Of a DNA stretch of 64,000 bases, positions 37,414 through 53,470 are shown in pieces. The notes below the pieces were generated by a model. The model had not been told where the DNA came from, made no database searches, and worked only from the letters and a program-made list of their open reading frames with translations. This DNA is from Novosphingobium jiangmenense (GTDB lineage: Bacteria > Pseudomonadota > Alphaproteobacteria > Sphingomonadales > Sphingomonadaceae). The number at the start of each line of letters is the position of its first letter. Position 1 is the stretch's first letter. Location: contig NZ_JADQDC010000004.1 of NCBI RefSeq assembly GCF_015694345.1, positions 264,522-328,521 of the forward strand. The letters are read 5' to 3'. Position numbers and translations under genes: made by a program.

Positions 37414-38790
37414 TCAGGCAGGCAGGAGTCCCAGTCTTGCCCGGTTGCGCCAGCGCCAGTGCATCAGGCCGGCGACGAAGATGAGTCCGACGAGCAGGCC
37501 GAACCACACCCCGAGCCCGCCGAAACGGGTAAGCAGTCCGAGCCCCAGCGCCGTGCCGACGCCGGGCACCCAGTAGCCGAAGATCGCGATCAGCATCGGC
37601 ACCCGCGTGTCCTGCAGCCCGCGCAGCATGCTCGCACCGACGGCCTGGGCGCCATCGAACAGTTGGAACGCGGCTGCCACCATCATGTACAGCACGGCAA
37701 GTTCGACCACCCGGGCGTTTTCGATGGCACTCGGGTCGATGTAGAGCTGCAGCAGCTGGTGCGGGAACAGTAGCATCACGCCGGCAGACAAGGCCATGAA
37801 GCCGATGCCGAGTTGGGTGGCGACCCTCCCGGCCAAGGTGATGGCGGCGTTATTGCGCGCTCCGAAGGCAAGGCCGACGCGGATCGTTGCGGCCTGCCCG
37901 ACCCCGAAGGGGACCTGAAACGCGATGGCCGCGAACTGCAGCGCCAGCGTATGCGCGGCGAGCTCGGTCTCGCCGATGCGGCCCATCAGAAAGGCCGCGC
38001 CGTTGAACATGCCGGCCTCGGCAATGATCGTGCCGCAGATCGGCAGGCCGATTCTGAGGACATCGCCGAAGCGCTGCCATTCCGGTTTCCACCATCGGCC
38101 GAGCAGGCGGTAGCGGTGGAGGCGCCGATCGAAGCGGATGACCAGCATGAATGCCACCAGCATCGCCGTGCTGGTGACCACGCTGGAGATCGCCGAGCCG
38201 AGCAGGCCGAGTTCCGGCGCGCCGAAGTGCCCGAACACGAAAACCCAGTTGCCCAGCGCGTTGATCGCCACCGCCATGCCGGTGATGGCCGTGCCGATGC
38301 CGGGGCGGCCCAAAGTCGCGACCACGGTGCGCAGCAGTGCGGCCAGTACTGCCGGGATCGCGGCCCACATCAGGACTTGCAGGAAGGGAACCGCCCGCGC
38401 GATTACGCCCGGATCCTGCCCGGTCACGCGCATCAGCGGTCCGCCGAGCAAGCACACGCCGATCGCCAGGAAAGATGCCAGAAGCCCGGCCCAGGCCGCC
38501 ATCCGCACCGTACGGCGCACTTCACGGATAGCATGGCGACGGCGTCCGAGTTCGGCGGCAATCAGCGGCGATGCCGCACCGACCAGGCCCGACAGGCTCC
38601 ATATCAGCAGCCCGAACAGCGAAACCGAGAGCGACGATGCGGCCAGCGCCTCCGGCCCGAGGCGTGCGACGAACACCACGTCCACCGCGAAGACCGCCAT
38701 CTGCAGCAGGTTTGCGCCGACCAGCGGCGCTGCCAGGCGCAGCATCGCGCGGAGCTCGTCGATCCATTTGTGCGGCGGTTGTTCAAACAT
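37414..38790 (-). CDS. MATE family multidrug efflux transporter
   Basis: 458 residues with twelve predicted membrane helices. The N-half begins LRLAAPLVGANLLQMAVFAVDVVFVARLGPEALAASSLS and the C-half has GAAFLMGRIGETELAAHTLALQFAAIAFQVPFGVGQAATIRVG, both typical of the NorM/DinF superfamily of Na+ or H+ antiporters. ATG 38790 (MFEQPPHKWIDELRAM) was chosen; the frame is open for 100 codons upstream, but that part lacks protein character. It diverges from the orphan histidine kinase. Confidence 0.92.
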   Translation of the reverse strand: MFEQPPHKWIDELRAMLRLAAPLVGANLLQMAVFAVDVVFVARLGPEALAASSLSVSLFGLLIWSLSGLVGAASPLIAAELGRRRHAIREVRRTVRMAAWAGLLASFLAIGVCLLGGPLMRVTGQDPGVIARAVPFLQVLMWAAIPAVLAALLRTVVATLGRPGIGTAITGMAVAINALGNWVFVFGHFGAPELGLLGSAISSVVTSTAMLVAFMLVIRFDRRLHRYRLLGRWWKPEWQRFGDVLRIGLPICGTIIAEAGMFNGAAFLMGRIGETELAAHTLALQFAAIAFQVPFGVGQAATIRVGLAFGARNNAAITLAGRVATQLGIGFMALSAGVMLLFPHQLLQLYIDPSAIENARVVELAVLYMMVAAAFQLFDGAQAVGASMLRGLQDTRVPMLIAIFGYWVPGVGTALGLGLLTRFGGLGVWFGLLVGLIFVAGLMHWRWRNRARLGLLPA

Positions 38791-39088
38791 GGGACGGGTC
38801 GTGTAGGCCGGAGCACGCGCGAAGGAAAGCGCTTGGTCTGCGAGTCGTGCCGGGCGCTGCAGCAGCAGTGAGGAAGCCGCCAGGACTGCACCGAAGTCTG
38901 CGGGCAAGATCGCAAGGTAATGAAAAACGGCTGTTTTCCGTTGGCAAGTGTCACAAAAGATGTCCGCGTCGCCGCAATGGTTGACCCGTCGGTCGGCGAG
39001 TGACAGCGTTTCCGGAATGGAAGGGTTCGGCCAGTTGGCAAGCAGGATGCGCGTGGGGCGCAGTCCGGCAAGACGATCGGCGGGCGGC

Positions 39089-40435
39089 ATGGGCCGCCTG
39101 CGCGCGTGGCTTGAGTCGCATCCTCCGCATGGGCCGAACCTGTCCCGTCTTGCCGTCCGCGCCGCAACGCTGCTGCTGGTGCTGGCAGCGGTGCAGGCAG
39201 TGGCCAGCCTCGCGTTCTACGATGTCATCGACAAGGAGACCCTGCGCGAGGATCACGCGCGGCGCGTGGCCGAACTGCTGGTCGTCAGCAACCGGCTGCA
39301 TGAGCTGCACCCGGAGGCGGTGGGCTCGACCATGAGCACGAGCCATCTCGAAGTGGCGCTCGCGAACTCCCCCCACGCGATTCCGGGCCGCGATGCCGAG
39401 GCCGTCGCCGAGATAAGGGGCTATATCCTGCGCTGGGAGCCGACGCTGGCGGGCCAGCAGCTGATGCTCGGGCTGGAGCCGTCCCGTCTCGGTTATGGCA
39501 ATCTCGTGGGCGCGATGCGCCTGCGCGACGGGCACTGGCTGAACTTCCGCTCGCGCGATGTCACGTCAGGTTGGCCGATCGCGTTGCGCGCGACAGTACT
39601 GACTTTGATCACCGCCGTGGTCGGCTTCGCCCTCTCGCTCTGGTCCTTGCGGATCATTACCCGTCCCTTGCGTGAACTGACGGACGCTGCCGATGCGATC
39701 GGCAAGGGGCAGGTGGTGCCGGTGCGCGAAAGCGGCCCGGACGACTTGCGCAGCCTCGCCCGTTCGATGAACGCCATGCAGGAGCGCATCGCCGCCATGC
39801 TCGAGGACCAGGCGCGCTCGTTCGAGGCGATCAGCCACGATATGCGCACGCCGCTGTCGCGCGTGACCATCGCCGCCGACCTGATCGACGATCGCGAGAT
39901 TTCAGAGCTGGTGCGCGATGCGACCGGCGAGATGGAAGCGATGCTGATGTCGCTCCAGCGCTATCTGCGCGCGCAGCATCTGGCACCCGAACCGGTCACC
40001 ATCGACCTCGGCCTCGCCGTTACCGATCTCGTGCTGGGCGGGTTCCCCGACAGGGCTTCGGTCGAGGTCGTGCCGGGCGCAGTCGTCCAGACCTGGCGCG
40101 AGCCCGTGCTGATGGCCCTGCATCCGCTGATCGCCAATGCCGTCCACTACGGCGGCAAGGCGAGGGTCAAGGTCGAAACGGATGCCAACGGCCGCTGGCA
40201 CGTCCTGATCGCGGACGATGGGCCGGGCATATCAGAAGATCAGTTCGAGCGGATCCTGGCACCCTTCTACCGTATCGACGATGCGCGGGCGCGCGACACG
40301 GCAGGCTTCGGCTTGGGCATCCCCACGGCACACCGGCTGCTGCAGCGTTTTGGCGGCGAGTTGTCCTTCGCCCGCAGCGAAAGCGGCGGGCTGCTGGTGG
40401 ACGTGCTGGTGCCGATTGCGGGCGATATCCCCTAG
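39089..40435 (+). CDS. Orphan sensor histidine kinase
   Basis: About 448 residues: membrane helices at about 22-45 and 167-187 flank a periplasmic sensor domain, followed by a HAMP domain (TRPLRELTDAADAIGKG), HisKA with ISHDMRTPLSRV (His250), and an HATPase with LIANAVHYG, DDGPGISEDQ and GFGLGIPTAHRLLQRFGG. It resembles EnvZ-class kinases. No response regulator is adjacent, which is unusual for this class. The start is uncertain: ATG 39089 gives a normal N-terminus, while the frame is open from 38948 with ATGs at 39017 and 39047. Confidence 0.88.
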   Translation: MGRLRAWLESHPPHGPNLSRLAVRAATLLLVLAAVQAVASLAFYDVIDKETLREDHARRVAELLVVSNRLHELHPEAVGSTMSTSHLEVALANSPHAIPGRDAEAVAEIRGYILRWEPTLAGQQLMLGLEPSRLGYGNLVGAMRLRDGHWLNFRSRDVTSGWPIALRATVLTLITAVVGFALSLWSLRIITRPLRELTDAADAIGKGQVVPVRESGPDDLRSLARSMNAMQERIAAMLEDQARSFEAISHDMRTPLSRVTIAADLIDDREISELVRDATGEMEAMLMSLQRYLRAQHLAPEPVTIDLGLAVTDLVLGGFPDRASVEVVPGAVVQTWREPVLMALHPLIANAVHYGGKARVKVETDANGRWHVLIADDGPGISEDQFERILAPFYRIDDARARDTAGFGLGIPTAHRLLQRFGGELSFARSESGGLLVDVLVPIAGDIP

Positions 40436-40457
40436 GAGCCCGACCGGCCGACCGGTT

Positions 40458-40928
40458 TCAGGCGCCCGTTGCGGGATTCATCTCGGGAATTTGCAGAATT
40501 CTCTGCCGACGCTTGGGCGGGACATCGTTGCTGGTCGCCCGCAGTTCGTGCAGGCGGGCTTCGGCCTTGCGCAAGGCGTCGGCGACCTTTTCGTCTGCCA
40601 GTGCCGCAATGCACTCGTAATCCTCGATGATGCTGCGCACGGCTTGCGTCGTTCGCTTGAGGGCGCTCTGATAGGCCTCGCAGTTCAGTCCGCGATGCAG
40701 CGCGACAGCGGCGGCGCCAACGAAGCTGAGGGCCGCGACATAGCTGTCATCCGTTGTGGAAAGTGCCACGGAACCGGCCGCTACCGGCAGTACGATACTG
40801 ATCAGCTGAAGCGGCCAACTGCCCACACGGACCCAGAACAACTGGCGGCGAAGGCTCTCGTCCTCGTATCCGAGTTGCTCCACCCGGATTGCGGCAAAGT
40901 GACGATAGCGCGTAACCTCTTCCGACAT
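40458..40928 (-). CDS. Hypothetical protein with two membrane helices
   Basis: 156 residues. The N-terminus is charged (MSEEVTRYRHFAAIRVEQLGYEDESLRRQ), followed by two close membrane segments (about 32-72: WPLQLISIVLPVAAGSVAL and SYVAALSFVGAAAVALHRGL) and a helical C-terminal domain. This topology (a short helical hairpin with a cytoplasmic tail) is seen in SLATT-like and DUF4231-like proteins, but I cannot assign it. ATG 40928 has a G-rich ribosome site (GGGGGG) and is preferred over 40982. It is transcribed toward the orphan kinase. Confidence 0.75.
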   Translation of the reverse strand: MSEEVTRYRHFAAIRVEQLGYEDESLRRQLFWVRVGSWPLQLISIVLPVAAGSVALSTTDDSYVAALSFVGAAAVALHRGLNCEAYQSALKRTTQAVRSIIEDYECIAALADEKVADALRKAEARLHELRATSNDVPPKRRQRILQIPEMNPATGA

Positions 40929-40985
40929 GACGTTCCCCCCGGAAAGCCATGAAAGAGTGTCGCAACCCTGCGGTTTTGCCAAACG

Positions 40986-41013
40986 AAAAAGGCGGAGCCG
41001 AAGCCCCGCCTTT
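40986..41013 (-). terminator. Terminator after rplL
   Basis: On the minus strand GGCGGGGC-TTCG-GCTCCGCC is followed by a run of five T residues, 33 bases after the rplL stop. Confidence 0.9.
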
Positions 41014-41045
41014 CCCTGTATCTTGTCCGGAAGACCGGAAGAAGA

Positions 41046-41423
41046 TTACTTGACTTCGACGGTGCCGCCGGCTTCTTCGATCTTCTTCTTGATGTCTTCG
41101 GCTTCAGCCTTCGACACGCCTTCCTTGATCGCCTTCGGAGCGCCTTCGACCAGCGCCTTGGCTTCGGTCAGGCCCAGGTTGGTGATCGCGCGGACTTCCT
41201 TGATGACCTGGATCTTCTTGCCACCGTCGCCGGTCAGGATGACGTCGAATTCGGTCTTCTCTTCAGCGGCTTCAGCAGCGGCGCCACCGGCAGCCGGAGC
41301 AGCAACGGCGACAGCGGCAGCAGCCGAAACGCCCCAGGCTTCTTCAAGAGCCTTGGCGAGGTCAGCGGCTTCGAGGACGGTCAGCTTCGAAAGTTCTTCA
41401 ACGAGCTTGGCGATATCGGCCAT
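41046..41423 (-). CDS. rplL: 50S ribosomal protein L7/L12
   Basis: 125 residues: N-terminal dimerisation region ([30 protein letters not shown]), Ala/Gly hinge ([20 protein letters not shown]) and the C-terminal factor-binding domain ([46 protein letters not shown]). It recruits translation factors to the stalk. It follows rplJ after 72 bases. Confidence 0.98.
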   Translation of the reverse strand: MADIAKLVEELSKLTVLEAADLAKALEEAWGVSAAAAVAVAAPAAGGAAAEAAEEKTEFDVILTGDGGKKIQVIKEVRAITNLGLTEAKALVEGAPKAIKEGVSKAEAEDIKKKIEEAGGTVEVK

Positions 41424-41495
41424 GGTATTTCACTCCTGATCTTGTGGTGCCCGCGTGCCCGAGTGGCGCGGCGAGCGTAAATCGAACGAACTGTC

Positions 41496-42008
41496 TTATG
41501 CGGCTTCCTTGGCGTAGGCACCGAAGACGCGGGCCAGCTTGGCCGCCGGAGCGGTTGCGAGCTGAGCGATCTTGGTTGCCGGAGCCTGGACGAGGCCGAT
41601 GAGCTTGGCGCGCAGCTCGTCGAGCGAGGGCATCGAGGCCAGAGCCTTCACGCCTTCCGCGTCGAGAACCTGCGAACCCATTGCACCGCCGACGATTTCG
41701 ATCTTGTCGGTGGTCTTGGCGAACTCGACGACTGCCTTGGCGGCGGCGACGGGATCGGCCGAGGCAGCGATCGCGGTCGGACCGGTGAAGAAATCACCCA
41801 GACCTTCGTAATCGGTGCCTGCAACGGCAAGCTTGGCAAGACGGTTCTTCGCAACCTTGTAGGTCGCGCCCGCTTCACGGATCTTCGTGCGCAGGGCGGT
41901 GGACTGGGCCACCGTCATGCCGAGGTTGCGGGTGATGACCACCGCGCCGGCCTCGTTGAAGACGCCGTTCAGGAAGGCGACCGAATCGGCTTTCTGCGAA
42001 CGATCCAT
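41496..42008 (-). CDS. rplJ: 50S ribosomal protein L10
   Basis: 170 residues, stalk base protein that anchors L7/L12 dimers. Typical stretches: [63 protein letters not shown], and the helical C-terminus. ATG 42008 has AAGGAG six bases upstream. It is separated from rpoB-rpoC and points the other way, unlike the usual rplKAJL-rpoBC layout. Confidence 0.98.
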   Translation of the reverse strand: MDRSQKADSVAFLNGVFNEAGAVVITRNLGMTVAQSTALRTKIREAGATYKVAKNRLAKLAVAGTDYEGLGDFFTGPTAIAASADPVAAAKAVVEFAKTTDKIEIVGGAMGSQVLDAEGVKALASMPSLDELRAKLIGLVQAPATKIAQLATAPAAKLARVFGAYAKEAA

Positions 42009-42265
42009 GCCATACTCCTTCACATGTGACTGAACCGGGAGGCCCGGACAGTCGGCTACTGCTTGCCCCCGCGAAAGCGGGGGTCGATGGCCCGAAGGCC
42101 ACCGGCGAGTCCGTGACAAGGGAAGGAGATGCGCCATAAAAGACGCGAGGGGCGCCACGATCCTGAAGGAGCGAGGGGCCTTGAAACTCTTTTCCCCGTC
42201 TAGGCTGGAGATTAAGTGCGGGCAGATCCCGCACGCCAACTGTCTCGGACGGATGATCGGCAAAC
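42009..42265 (-). promoter_or_regulatory. rplJ leader/promoter region
   Basis: The long spacer before rplJ is the expected place of the L10-L7/L12 autoregulatory leader. Visible structure: CCCCCGC-GAAA-GCGGGGG (42066-42083), a TGGCC-CGAA-GGCCA hairpin just beyond it, and CCGGG-CCT-CCCGG about 20 bases before the ribosome site. I could not match the L10-binding fold with confidence. No gene is seen here. Confidence 0.4.
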
Positions 42266-42297
42266 CAAAAGAGGCCCACCGGTCGGGGCGGGCCTCT
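42266..42297 (-). terminator. Terminator after the Xre gene
   Basis: On the minus strand AGAGGCCC pairs with GGGCCTCT around a 12-base loop, followed by TTTT. It isolates the Xre-DUF2975 operon from rplJ. Confidence 0.8.
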
Positions 42298-42324
42298 GGA
42301 GGATTCGGGTCCGGAAGTCAAGCT

Positions 42325-42546
42325 TTACGCGGATTCGGCCCCGTCCCGTTCATATCCGAGCACATCGCCGGGTTGGCAGTCGAGTTCCCGGCAGATCGCC
42401 TCGAGCGTGGAGAAGCGGATTGCCTTGGCCTTGCCGGTCTTGAGGATCGAGACATTGGCGAGCGTCAGGTCGATGCGGTCGGCCAGTTCCGTCAGCGTCA
42501 TGCGGCGGGCGTGGAGCAGGTCGTCGAGTTTGACATTGATCGGCAT
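42325..42546 (-). CDS. Small Xre-family HTH regulator (DUF2975-associated)
   Basis: 73 residues, essentially one helix-turn-helix domain: INVKLDDLLHARRMTLTELADRIDLTLANVSILKTGKAKAIRFSTLEAICRELDCQPGDVLGYE. This is the YozG-like Xre type that regularly follows a DUF2975 membrane protein. Its ATG overlaps the DUF2975 stop by one base (TGATG). It probably controls its own operon, possibly modulated by the membrane partner; that is inference. Confidence 0.92.
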   Translation of the reverse strand: MPINVKLDDLLHARRMTLTELADRIDLTLANVSILKTGKAKAIRFSTLEAICRELDCQPGDVLGYERDGAESA

Positions 42547-43076
42547 CACACGGTCCCTTCCAGATCTTCGCGCATCTGCGCTCCGGTGCGGAACACACGG
42601 GCGAGGATGAACAGGACCAGCGCGAGCAGCAGGCCGTTGCCCGAGATCGAGAGGTCGACGTCGGTCGGCTCCACCTTGTCGCCTACCCAGGCGCCGAACA
42701 GGCCCACCGGCACGGCGATGAACTGCAGCGCGATCGACATCCACGCCATGACCTTCAGGCGCTCGGCGTTCTCCGGGATGAACGGATCGCCCGCAGCAAC
42801 GCTGTCGACGATCTGCTTGAGCTTCAGGGTGAAGAACCACATCGCCGCAACCAGCGCTGCCACCGCGACCATCAGTCCGGCAAGGGCCCAGACGAACTGG
42901 GCGTTCGCGGCCTTTGGCGCTTCCTTGGCGATCTCGGCGATGATGTCGCCCTGCATGAACAGGATTACCGGCACGGCGATCACGCAGGCGGCAGCGGCAA
43001 CGATGAACACTGCCATGAAGAAGACCAGCAGGGCGCGGGCAAGGCCGAGCAGCGGGTCGGATCGGAACGAGGACAT
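42546..43076 (-). CDS. DUF2975 family membrane protein
   Basis: 176 residues with four predicted membrane helices (about 10-35, 55-78, 110-130, 140-160). The segment LKQIVDSVAAGDPFIPENAERLKVMAW is the DUF2975 signature, a cytoplasmic loop between helices 2 and 3. ATG 43076 has an AGGAGGG ribosome site seven bases upstream. Function is unknown; the constant pairing with a small Xre regulator suggests a signal-sensing membrane component. Confidence 0.92.
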   Translation of the reverse strand: MSSFRSDPLLGLARALLVFFMAVFIVAAAACVIAVPVILFMQGDIIAEIAKEAPKAANAQFVWALAGLMVAVAALVAAMWFFTLKLKQIVDSVAAGDPFIPENAERLKVMAWMSIALQFIAVPVGLFGAWVGDKVEPTDVDLSISGNGLLLALVLFILARVFRTGAQMREDLEGTV

Positions 43077-43105
43077 GGTGTTTCCCTCCTGTTGAACGGT
43101 GACGG

Positions 43106-43258
43106 TCAGGCGACGAGCGGAAGCTGGTAGGTCGCCATGACCGGACCTTCGGCGCGTGCGAACGATGCCGGGCCCGCGTCCACCGTCGGCAACCACAGCG
43201 TGGCAGCCAGCAGCAGCGAGAGGATCGCGGCGGCGGTCTGGGGAATGAGGCGGGGCAT
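43106..43258 (-). CDS. 50-aa exported or membrane peptide upstream of DUF2975
   Basis: Small ORF with ATG 43258 and a GGAG ribosome site. Residues 1-5 are basic, 8-24 hydrophobic (TAAAILSLLLAATLWLP), followed by a short polar tail ending YQLPLVA. It could be a secreted peptide, or a single-pass membrane peptide. It is followed after 29 bases by DUF2975 and shares its promoter region. Not recognised as a family. Confidence 0.65.
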   Translation of the reverse strand: MPRLIPQTAAAILSLLLAATLWLPTVDAGPASFARAEGPVMATYQLPLVA

Positions 43259-43277
43259 TGATCGTTCTCCGATATGG

Positions 43278-43354
43278 TCGATATCGAAATTCAATAATGC
43301 CGATTCGGCTTATCGTCAATCAATAATATCGAAAAACAATATTTGGCTTATCGT
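43278..43354 (-). promoter_or_regulatory. AT-rich repeat-bearing operator/promoter of the DUF2975-Xre module
   Basis: An AT-rich island in GC-rich DNA. Repeats on the plus strand: CAATAATGCCGA (43292-43303) and CAATAATATCGA (43321-43332); GGCTTATCGT (43307-43316) and GGCTTATCGT (43345-43354); ATATCGAAA (43281-43289) and ATATCGAAA (43326-43334); palindrome TCGATATCGA (43278-43287). This looks like a multi-site operator for the Xre protein. Confidence 0.6.
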
Positions 43355-43383
43355 TTCTCGGATGTGATGCGTAGGCAGCACGC

Positions 43384-43421
43384 AAAAGCGGCCCCGTCCG
43401 GAGGGGTGGACGAGGCCGCTT
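43384..43421 (-). terminator. Terminator after the proline-rich membrane protein gene
   Basis: AAGCGGCCTCGTCC pairs with GGACGGGGCCGCTT on the minus strand with one mismatch, then TTGCG. It is 50 bases past the stop of the 43472-44320 gene. Confidence 0.75.
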
Positions 43422-43471
43422 CCCTTCACCACGACGTGGCGACGGGTGAAGGATTGGGGGAGTTCGAAGGA

Positions 43472-44320
43472 TCAGGCGCTGGCGTAGTCGCCCGCGATTG
43501 CGGGCTCGGTCGGGCGAGGTGTCCCGGTCGGGACGTCGCTCCGCGCCGCCATCGACTGGACCATGATCCGCGCACGACGGCGGCGCGCCTTGCGCGAACG
43601 GAACGGGTTCGCAGCGTCCGGCGGCGAGGCGACGATGCTCTCGATCAGGGCTGCACGCTCACCGGAAGTGCCGACGACCGGGGTGGAAGCCATGGGCACC
43701 GCAGAGAGGCGCGCAGGCGGTACAGGTGGAGTAACGCGGCTCTCGGGCTGCGGTCGCAGGGCAGGGCGGGTGGCGACAGGCGGCACGAAGTCCACGTCCT
43801 CTTCATAAGGACGCCGCCTGCGGCTCATGGCAAGGCCAACGCCGCCAAGGACGAGCAGCGTCGCCGCAGCGCCAACCGGCAGCGCCCAGTCCGGCGCGCC
43901 CGGTTCATTGCTGGCGACAGGCGGCGGCGGAGCTGCCTCCCGCGTATCCGGGGCGGGGGCAGCCACCGGCGCCGTGACTGGCGGCGTCACCGTTTCGCTA
44001 TCCTCGCGTGCAGCAGCCGGGCTGGCGGGAGCAGCGGTTCTGGCCGCAGTCCGCGCCGTTGTCGGCGAGCGCGCCGCCGGCTTTGCTATATCCGTGGCAA
44101 CGGGCTCCGCTACGGGCGCACTGGTCACTACCGGAGCAGGCGCAGGCGAAACGGGCTCCGGCACCGGGATCACGATGGTCGGCGCAACCGGTGCTGCAAC
44201 GACCGGCGCATCAGTCACGGGTACGGTAGCGTCCTGTGCAAAGGCGGTTCCTGCAGAAAGCATCAGCATGGCAGAAATCGCCATGGTGTTGCGGGGCGAC
44301 ATGGTGTTGAGCTTGTTCAT
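43472..44320 (-). CDS. Hypothetical proline/alanine-rich membrane protein
   Basis: 282 residues. A signal peptide (cleavage near AFAQD, residue 29) is followed by a long Pro/Ala/Val-rich periplasmic linker (about 30-140), one membrane helix (about 144-164, WALPVGAAATLLVLGGVGLAMS) and a basic cytoplasmic tail containing SRRRRPYEED and FRSRKARRRRARIM. Homologues are likely restricted to sphingomonads. Function is unknown; the layout suggests an envelope-spanning scaffold. It diverges from rpoB. Confidence 0.85.
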   Translation of the reverse strand: MNKLNTMSPRNTMAISAMLMLSAGTAFAQDATVPVTDAPVVAAPVAPTIVIPVPEPVSPAPAPVVTSAPVAEPVATDIAKPAARSPTTARTAARTAAPASPAAAREDSETVTPPVTAPVAAPAPDTREAAPPPPVASNEPGAPDWALPVGAAATLLVLGGVGLAMSRRRRPYEEDVDFVPPVATRPALRPQPESRVTPPVPPARLSAVPMASTPVVGTSGERAALIESIVASPPDAANPFRSRKARRRRARIMVQSMAARSDVPTGTPRPTEPAIAGDYASA

Positions 44321-44411
44321 GAAGCGAAAACGCGACGAACCGCAGATAAGGTTCCCTATTGGCGATGAACGGTGACGTTATTGCCAGTAAGATGCAGCAT
44401 CTTGCGACGCC

Positions 44412-44447
44412 TGAAACAATGTTTCATGGTTTCTGAACCGTTGTTCA
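44412..44447. promoter_or_regulatory. Tandem palindromes between the proline-rich gene and rpoB
   Basis: TGAAACAATGTTTCA (44412-44426, perfect 7-bp arms around one base) and TGAACCGTTGTTCA (44434-44447). Both are followed by TGG, so they also form a direct repeat. Centres are about 21.5 bp apart, two helical turns. Likely a dimer-binding operator. The remaining 44321-44764 gap holds only this and the rpoB promoter. Confidence 0.55.
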
Positions 44448-44509
44448 TGGACTGCATTCATTACTTGCGGCGCCTGCGGCCGTGAGCTTCCGCCTCGCGG
44501 TCCACCCCT

Positions 44510-44538
44510 TTGACTTCGCAACAGCCGTGCCCTATATG
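44510..44538 (+). promoter_or_regulatory. Sigma-70-like promoter for rpoB-rpoC
   Basis: TTGACT, a 17-base spacer, then TATATG. This is a near-consensus pair with optimal spacing, about 225 bases upstream of rpoB, leaving a long 5' leader. Confidence 0.65.
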
Positions 44539-44764
44539 CCGCCCCTGTTCGTCGCTTCGAGCAAGGCCGTCCCATGCGCAGGGGGTGGCTCGGGAAGGAA
44601 GCGAAGGGCAATCCATCTGACGCAAAAGGCTGCGGGCCATGGCTTCCGTTCGACGGAGCGCCGTGCGCTGTGCGGCCTTTCGCTGTTTGGTGGCGCCATC
44701 CTTGCGCGTGGCAGAATTTCCGCCGGTTTTCCGGCCATTTGTTGAGAAGAGGCTCGCAACCTTT

Positions 44765-48928
<4,164 letters not shown>

Positions 48929-48935
48929 GGAACAC

Positions 48936-48958
48936 GGGCGGCGGTCCTGCCGCCGCCC
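48936..48958 (+). terminator. Strong hairpin in the rpoB-rpoC spacer
   Basis: GGGCGGCGG-TCCTG-CCGCCGCCC with ATCCTTTC after it, eight bases past the rpoB stop. The weak T-tract suggests partial termination or an RNA-processing site and not a full stop. Confidence 0.55.
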
Positions 48959-49018
48959 ATCCTTTCGCACCAGATTTTACGTCCAACGCCTCGCTTTGAG
49001 GCAAGGGAACGGCACCAA

Positions 49019-53302
<4,284 letters not shown>

Positions 53303-53332
53303 GCTTCGCCGATCCCTTCGGACAGTTGAAAG

Positions 53333-53363
53333 GCCCCGCCAGAGCAATCTGGCGGGGCTTTTT
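53333..53363 (+). terminator. Rho-independent terminator after rpoC
   Basis: GCCCCGCCAGA-GCAA-TCTGGCGGGGC followed by five T residues: an 11-bp perfect stem with a tetraloop. Confidence 0.95.
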
Positions 53364-53470
53364 CATGCAACCTTGGAGGAAGCAGCACCGTAAATGCCGC
53401 TATTGTAGCAAGACGGGCAAATTAACCCAAATACTGCATTCCGGACTTCTCAATACTCGGGAGTACCGGC

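Noticed and set aside
42009..42265. Riboswitch before rplJ
   Set aside because: The hairpins fit a ribosomal-protein leader or dispersed repeat; no ligand-riboswitch core was recognised.
43343..44368. 341-codon plus-strand frame opposite the proline-rich membrane protein
   Set aside because: Arginine-rich antisense reading of a Pro/Ala-rich gene; the minus strand has signal peptide, membrane helix and a terminator in the right place.
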